64,000 nt of DNA from Mauremys mutica. Taxonomy: Eukaryota; Chordata; Testudines; Geoemydidae. The stretch lies in contig NC_059072.1 of NCBI RefSeq assembly GCF_020497125.1, positions 71,183,697-71,247,696 on the forward strand, read 5' to 3'. How positions within the stretch are numbered: position 1 is the first letter of the stretch; every line of letters begins with the position of its first letter. This document shows positions 57,634 to 64,000 of the stretch, in pieces. The position numbers and the translations under genes are program-made. The notes beneath the pieces are model-generated. The model saw only the letters and a program-made list of their open reading frames with translations, was not told the origin of the DNA and made no database searches.

Positions 57634-57752
57634 TGCAGAGAAAGCAGCATCTGTGGAAACTCCTCCCATCACACTGAACCTCTTCAGCGTGGTAGACTGT
57701 TCGTCCACAGGCACCGCACTTGTTACCTCCTCCCCAGTTCGGCATCCTGACT
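57634..57752 (-). CDS. CSRP2: CSRP2 first coding exon with start codon
   Basis: The exon starts after acceptor cttccgcag with seven untranslated bases, AGTCAGG, and the ATG at 57745-57743. It encodes [20 protein letters not shown] then [17 protein letters not shown] and ends at donor TGCA|gtaagt. CGAC, H and CCFLC provide the first zinc ligands of LIM domain 1. CSRP2 is a smooth-muscle and mesenchymal LIM-only protein acting in nucleus and on actin structures. The close match of this N-terminus and the position next to ZDHHC17 identify it as CSRP2 rather than CSRP1 or CSRP3. Asn3 replaces Val in the mammalian protein as I recall it. Confidence 0.97.
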
Positions 57753-59027
57753 CTGCGGAAGATGCACTAGCAATTAGAGACAGAGCAGCAAGATTGAGAT
57801 TGTTCACTGAATTGTTTCACAGGTACAGTTCAGAGTCAATACAAAAGAATCTGTGAGCTGTTGTCATTTAACACAATGCTGCGGGTCTGCCAGATTTTTG
57901 GCTGTTTTGAGCCTAGTTCTATAAGAAAGTGTCTATAGAAGTCAGATTGTGAGTACTAAACACATTCTACATCCCAGATAGTACTCATAGGGTCAAATAG
58001 CCTTTATGGGCTTATCTGTAATGCTGCAGGAGCCTCCAAGTAAGCTTAGGGAACAAATCTTTAAACATCCAAGTTCCCACTGTTGTATGCAATATTGCTT
58101 GGTGCATTCAACAGAAGACCTGGAAACAGAAGATACTGCCTCCCAAAAAACCCACATTTTACATTCCCTGTTCAGGATTTTGAAAGTTACATGAATTGGA
58201 TATGCACAAAGTTACATGCATAATGGCTTTACTGTACCTTGAATGAACACCCTCCCAGATGGATGTAATTTCAGTTTCTAATGCTTCATTAATCCTGTTT
58301 CTCTTTTCTGATGGAAGCCAACCAATTGTGCCAACAAAGGGATTTTGTTTTTCTGTAGAGTCTGCGCCTTGGAAAATGGCATAAGCCATAAGGTTTGCCT
58401 CACTGGAGAGCAATTCACTATGCAAAGACTTGTTTTTTTCTGAACTAGTGTCTGAAATTTAGTGGCTAATGGGGATTATTTCTGAGGCATCCTCATGCTA
58501 GTGACATAAAAACCTCACCTTCACTAGGCAGGTATGTGCTAGAGCCTAAATATTCAAAGTAGAATTTTGTGAAAGAAAATGTCTGACAGCCACAAGCATG
58601 TAGTACTATTTCTTGTCACGTATTAAGCTATAGTAAATTTTAGGAACTTAGTTATTGCACTTACTGGTTTGATACTTAAATATTTGATAGTGGAGAGACT
58701 CCACCCCCTACAGCCATAAAAGGAAAATTGGTGCTGCTAGGATGGCACTTCTATGAATGCCAAAAAGCTAACTGCTGAAAAAAATTTCCAGTTTAAACAA
58801 AAGAGCACTACAGTTAAGGTGACACTGGGAGGCCCTTGGGACAACTGGATTTTGTTTCTCAAATGAAACTATTCATTAGATGCAATTTTCCAGACAATCA
58901 AGATACTTGTAATAAAGACAATGTTAGTTCCCTCACTGCAACAGCACTCCTCTATAAAGCAGATTTAAGGTCAGGATTTTAATGAGAAAATAATTGAGTT
59001 CAGCTGCTGTTTCCTCATGCCCCCTTT

Positions 59028-59090
59028 TTTCCATTTGTTAGATTGTAAACTCTTTGGGGCAGGGGCCATGACTGTATACTGAACAACAGT
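59028..59090. repeat. Old SINE/LINE tail
   Basis: ttagattgtaaactctttgg followed by ggcaggggccatgactgt is a motif I recall from the tails of old amniote MIR/L2-type repeats. Only the tail is present. Confidence 0.4.
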
Positions 59091-60393
59091 GGAGGCCCAG
59101 TTAGTTTTTTTTAAATGCAGAGCCAGAATTCCACTGATGTTGTAGTTTTAAGACAAGTATTTCATCTATGTGTAAATATTGCGGCACCAGTATGGTACTG
59201 ACATAGGGAAAGTTTTCAAAAGGCACGAAGGGCTGCTAGGCAGGCCTTGTGGTCCTGTAAAGTTTCCCTATGCTAATTAGAGATAGACATTTGGGGGGAG
59301 GGGAGAAGGTTGAGGCTTCCCTGGCACAGCTCAGCCTCCCTTGCTACCTCCAATTACTGAAGAGGCAGACCTGTCCCTGATCAGTGCTTTGGATGCCATC
59401 TTATTAGTCAGAGGGTTGATAGGCATGACATCTGAAGTGTCATCTCCCCTCTAACTGCTGGAAGTAGGACTCATACACACACCTACCCATCCAGGACCTT
59501 CTGTTCAGGGAGGATGTGAAGAAAGAAAAAGTGGAGAAATATCCCCCCGCCAACTTTCAGACCTGTCTTTGCTATTCCTAGTTGCTTTCCCCAAAGGGCA
59601 GTAGCAAGTAGTCAGTATGACTCTTGGCCATGGGCAGTGGGTATAATAGGCCAGGGGAGGCTGCAGCTGGTGCTTCCTAGACTCCAGAGAGATTACTGAT
59701 GAACCCAGGATGCGGCATGGCAAATACCCCCTCCTCAGCCACTTTAGAACCTGCATGGGACATATGAAAAGCTTCTTCTGATGAGAGCGAGACCCCTAAT
59801 TGGGGTCTGGGGAAGGGAGGTGCGGTGCAGCTGCCCCGGGACTCCTCTGGTCAAGGGGAGAGCACTTGGGCCTCCAGCCAGCCCAGGGCACCTCCACCCA
59901 AAGGGGGAATGCATCCTCCAGGTGGGAGGGCTTGTGGTTCTGGCTGAAGGGCTAGTCTCCCCAAAGGGGGGGCTCCCCCCACCGCCCACGCTCTTGACAG
60001 TTTCACTGCTGTCTGCAGGGTTTTGAATTGGAGTTGTAAGACTGACTAGTATTTTAATTGCATTTTGCAGCTTGGCAAACCAATAAGCAGCAGAGGAACT
60101 ACTGCAGTCTGCCTATAGACTCAGAAAGAAAAAAAAACCACACACACAACTGGTTTATGTTCAGTTTACATTTGAAAAAGGTTCTGAAAAGCTAAAATTT
60201 TAAAAGAAAGTTAATTTCTGTAGCAAGAGAGACATGCATACACCATGACCAACTCCTACCTCAGCAGACCTGTAAGGTTTCTTCCCGAGCACCACAGTTG
60301 GCATGATGGTGTCTAAAGAGAAGCTAGGCTAAGCACCATTCATTTAGTCTTTTATATTCTTCCTTTTCCCACGCACTTGTTTTACAAGCCAGA

Positions 60394-61038
60394 TAGGGTT
60401 GCCAACTTTCTAATTGCACAAAACCCAATACCACCGCTCCACCCCTTCTCCAAGGCCCTGCCTCCTCCATCCCCCTGCTCCCCCCCCCCCCCACCCTCCA
60501 CTCACTTTCACCAGGCTGGGGCAAGGGGTTGGGGTGCAGGAGGGAGGCGAGGACTCCAGCTGGGAGTGCAGGCTCTGGGGTGGGGCTGGGAATGAGGGGT
60601 TTGGGGTCAAGGAAGAGTTAAGGCTGGGACACAGGAGAGGGTTTGGGGTGCATTGTCCCAGTAGCACTTACTGCAGCTCCCAGGAAGCTGCCACCAGGTC
60701 CCTACAGCCCCTACGCACATGGATGGCCAGGGAGGCTCCGCATAATGTCCTTGCATCTGCAGGTGCCACCCCAACAGCTCCATTAGCCAATGGGAGCCAT
60801 CCCACAGGGCTGGGGCAGTTCTTGGAGCCTCCCATGTGTGTAGGTGCTGCAGGGACCTGGCAGCCGCTCCCAGGAGCCGCATGGAGCTAGGGCAGGCAAG
60901 GAGCCCTGCCTTAGCCCCAGGCCCCCACTACGCCACCAACTGGACTTTTAACGGCTTGGTTGGCAGTGCCAACTAGAGCCACCAGGATCCCTTTTCGACC
61001 GGCTGTTCTGGTCGAAAACTAGACACCTGGCAACCCTA
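60394..61038. mobile_element. Non-autonomous hAT element, 645 bp
   Basis: The inverted ends are TAGGGTTGCCAACTTTC and ACACCTGGCAACCCTA, with 8-bp flanks aagccaga (60386-60393) and aaaccaga (61039-61046) differing at one base. The GC-rich interior resembles that of 7565-8406 (ggggtgcaggaggga; inverted cattagccaatgggag). The long frames on both strands (up to 158 residues) are Pro/Gly-rich and match no family. Confidence 0.82.
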
Positions 61039-62789
61039 AAACCAGAGCAACACTCCTCCTAACAAGATCTTCCCCTTTGCCCATCTTTTGGCTTCCAACT
61101 CCATCCTTAACCTTCAGATTTGAGCAACTCAGCTCATTTTCCCCATTGTGCAGCCCTTATTCAAAATTAGGAGCTCTGTTCAAGTAGCTCCATCTTCCTT
61201 AGAGTTAAATTGATTTTCAGTACCTGTGGAGGGGTAGCATGGTGTGTCCTACAAAAGAATGCTTCTGAGTCACTATCTTTGGGAAACTGTACTGTATTAA
61301 GCATATGAATGGTTTATGCATCTTTGTAGGCCAAGGACTATATCCACTCCATGGGGCCAGGGTTTTCAGTTCCTTGAGGAGCTGTGGTAACAATAGGGGG
61401 GATAATTAAGGCAAAGCACTGAGGTTATAAACACCTCCAGAGAAGTACCACCTGCTTGGGAACCTCTCAAACCAGATTCTCCAGAGACCAACAGACCAAG
61501 GACTTTGGAATAAATGGACTGACCTTAAACTGACTTGGGGCCTTCATTCTGGTTCCTGATCAAGAGACCAATCAGAACTTTAGCCACAGGGGAAACCCAG
61601 CAGTGGGATTTGAAGGCTGACACTTACCAGAACCCGAGATTGGCATTGGGGTAATCTTTGGTGTTCTTTTATTGTTATTCTATGCTGTCTCTAATGTTTT
61701 TCCCCCTCAAGAATAAACGTGCTTGCTTAGAAGGAGCTGTGTGGCAACTTATCACCACTAGCAACACACTGTTCATAGCCCTTGCAGAGAAAGCCAAGTG
61801 TAGGCACTGGCCTCTAGGCAGACTGGCTTGCTGGGGATATATCAGTGTAGATCAGGGAGCTGTGCAGCCTGAAAAAAAAATAAAAATAAAAATCATCCAG
61901 TCAGAAGCAAGTGAGATGCAGGTCTCTGCCCAGGAGAGGGAAGGGCTGGAAGCTGGAAACCTTTAAGTGGGTGCCCTTCAGGGGAATCACGGAAGGGAAA
62001 ATACAGGTGCCCTTGTCCTGAAACTGACAGCATGCCCTACAAAAGGAATGTTGCTAAGTAACTGCTAAGAGACCTTTGCTCAATAGGGGAAAAAACAGCC
62101 ATTAGTGGAATGTGGGAAAACAAGATTAACTGATTAACTCAAATTGGGACATCTTAAGCGAATTCTTAAGCAGAGGTTTATGGAACTGTTCTGTTTAATA
62201 CAGAAGTGGCTTAGTAGCTGTTCCATTTATGGTGGTGACATTAATTTAATTACTGAAATATTTGTGCAACCTTTCCAAGAGCTTAGCACTGTTGCTTCTC
62301 AATGGGTTGGTAATAACAAATACTCCAAGCAGGCTAGTAAGATTTGTTTTATGACACCACTATTTGTCATTCTTGGCATCACTGTAGAGTCTAAAAATTA
62401 AGATTCCATTTCTTTTATTCAAGTGTTTGGCTGTGCTACCACACAGCAGCTGACATCAATCATGGCAAACAGGGTCCTCTGAAAGAGGGAGAGAGGCTGC
62501 ATTCCTCTTCCAAACCCTTGTACATTAACTGCAGAATGGAGGAGAGATTCCTTCCCACTTCGTATGCATCTCAGAGAACATGCCAAGTCAAAATTTTATT
62601 AAATAAGCTTCTTTCTTGGGCCTCACAGGGCTTTGGCACTGTTAAAAGGCAGGTCAGTGCCTTGTGTTTTTGATTTTCACATTTGAACCTCTCTATTTAC
62701 GTACACTTAATTGCATCTTCTTTCTTACAAAAATATTTAATAATGACAGCCCCAGTGATGGGGTATACAGGGACTGAGATCCAGGTTCA

Positions 62790-62940
62790 CAGCTCAGTCA
62801 CAGCCTTCCTGGGACAGTCAATTAATCTACCCTGGGTCTCTAGTCCTCATCTGTAAAATAGGGAAAGCACTGCCATACCCCAGAGAAGCACTGAGAGGAT
62901 AAAATCCATTATGAATTACAAGATGCATAGATAATGTTTT
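62790..62940 (+). repeat. MIR-like SINE fragment
   Basis: gggtctctagtcctcatctg followed by taaaatagggaaagcactgc and gaagcactgagaggataaaa matches the 3' half of the amniote MIR/CORE-SINE as I remember it. The tRNA-related head is missing. Confidence 0.6.
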
Positions 62941-63684
62941 CACCTCTTAGCTCAGAGACTATACTGTGATAAAGGCCATGCAAGTACCTAGACAGAATTT
63001 AAAGTCAGAATTTGATGTTCTTAAGGCTTTTGATTTTCAAACTTCAACAAAGGTTAGTGCTTCAAGAAGGTGAGTGTCCCTGAGGAGACCAAGGCCAACT
63101 GTCCTCCCCTTCAACATTCCCATAGGAGCTTATATAGCAGCAACAGCAGTATTCCTCGAGCTATCAGCACAAGTCATCCCCAAGCAGTCGAGATTAGGAG
63201 AGACACTTCAGTGAGAAGCAGTCTGTTAATCTGTTCCACATACAGCACCTCAGAGTGGCCAGATAGCTAGAGAACACTATATGTAGTCCTGCCCTAAAAA
63301 TCAATTATTTCCATTAAAAGCTAGATAGCATGTATTCTGTCTACTTTACTCCATCATGAGCTATGCTATACATTACAGCCCCACAGGCAGATTAACATTC
63401 TGATTTCAGTTCTCAGAAGTGTAGTGAGGATGCTGTAGCTCATGAAAGCTGCTTGCAGAACTTGATAAGCCTTCTGCTAGTTCAGGCAGGCCTTTAATGA
63501 ATTTAAGAGCCATTGACGTGGTACTAAGTTTTCCAGATGTTTGTACCAATGGTACCCTATAATTCTGAACTTTCATTTTTATGAGTTCTTGGCAGCCACC
63601 CTCCTCTCTAGAGGAGCGTACACCTGGACTTCCAGTATGTGCCTGCCAAGAGGTTCTTAATTCTATCCCCTGCACCCCTTCTCA

Positions 63685-63947
63685 GGGCTTGGCTACACTT
63701 ACAAATTTGCAGCGCTGCAGCAGGGTGTGAAAACACACCCTCTCCAGCGCTGCAAATTGCGGCGCTGCAAAGCGCCAGTGTAGTCAAAGCCCCAGCGCTG
63801 GGAGCGCGGCTCCCAGCGCTGTCCGTTATTCCCCACAGGGAGGTGGAGTACGGACAGCGCTGGGAGAGCTCTCTCCCAGCGCTGATGCTTTGACTACACT
63901 TAGCGCTTCAAAGCGCTGCTGCGGCAGCGCTTTGAAGTGTAAGTGTA
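63685..63947. mobile_element. Harbinger-type MITE of the AGCGCTG family, right end truncated
   Basis: The left end gggcttggctacacttacaa is intact. The right side agcgctttgaagtgtaagtg stops at tgta (63947), before the expected gccaagccc. No target duplication remains. The interior is a chain of agcgctg/cagcgct palindromes with tccgttattccccacaggga shared with 50917-51101 in inverse orientation. Confidence 0.75.
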
Positions 63948-64000
63948 ATTGTAAATAAGAGTGGTGCTCTTATTTACTCCACATTGAAAGTCATGACTAT

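Larger units (their letters stand above)
57753..64000 (-). other. CSRP2: First CSRP2 intron (part)
   Basis: No promoter or untranslated first exon could be recognised, so this is taken as intron 1 running past the window edge. It holds an MIR-like fragment (62790-62940), an old repeat tail (59028-59090), a hAT element (60394-61038) and a MITE (63685-63947). The GC-richer stretch 59740-60010 has no confident assignment. 57753-59027, 59091-59739, 61047-62789 and 62941-63684 show nothing recognisable. Confidence 0.7.

Noticed and set aside
57452..57856. A 134-residue frame on the + strand over the first CSRP2 coding exon
   Set aside because: It is antisense to a confidently identified exon and has no domain.
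59740..60010. A candidate CSRP2 promoter or first exon
   Set aside because: The stretch is moderately GC-rich, but I see no donor site with a convincing untranslated exon, no clear CpG density and no TATA or start context.
60414..60890. A 158-residue frame on the + strand
   Set aside because: It sits within the hAT element 60394-61038 with frames of similar length on the other strand and no recognisable family.
1..64000. CRISPR arrays, bacterial operons, riboswitches or phage genes
   Set aside because: None seen. Exon-intron structure, poly(A) signals and repeat types are those of a vertebrate nuclear genome.

Overview
This is vertebrate, almost certainly reptilian, nuclear DNA, and most probably from a turtle. 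Genes are split into short exons by long introns with consensus gt/ag borders. The repeats are CR1 LINEs, Penelope-like elements, many hAT and Harbinger-type DNA elements, a DIRS-type retroelement and short palindromic elements, a mixture typical of turtle genomes. The species assignment is inference from this repeat mix. No database was consulted.

Two host genes lie tail to tail. The 3' half of ZDHHC17 (HIP14 palmitoyltransferase) runs on the + strand: seven coding exons between 6300 and 38775, covering the last ~250 residues with the zinc-binding DHHC domain, three membrane segments, the TTxE motif and the C-terminus, followed by a 3' UTR of about 3.2 kb. Its earlier exons lie left of the window. 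CSRP2 (a two-LIM-domain protein) runs on the - strand. Its complete coding sequence is in five exons between 57745 and 51410, and a poly(A) signal lies at 51189-51194. Its non-coding first exon was not found and is probably beyond 64000. Every exon join keeps the reading frame, and the ZDHHC17/CSRP2 order and orientation are the same as in human.

The rest is introns and intergenic DNA filled with mobile elements. 1-6.3 kb: Harbinger-type MITEs and a nearly intact 2.76 kb hAT transposon with a perfect 8-bp target duplication. 6.9-9.9 kb: a stack of nested insertions in a Penelope-like element, ending in a miniature LTR element (two 204-bp LTRs around 74 bp) that itself carries a MITE. 10.6-17.6 kb: a Harbinger MITE, two related solo LTRs and CR1 copies. 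21.8-27.5 kb: a DIRS-type retroelement with inverted terminal repeats, reverse transcriptase, RNase H and tyrosine recombinase remnants. 30.0-31.5 kb: a palindromic hAT derivative. 42-51 kb (between the genes): G-rich tandem repeats, a long hairpin, CR1 and Harbinger copies. 51-64 kb: CSRP2 with hAT and Harbinger insertions in its introns.

No unknown protein-coding system was found. The most unusual structures are the miniature LTR element with its nested MITE, the fold-back hAT element, and the recently inserted hAT and near-complete DIRS elements inside ZDHHC17 introns.
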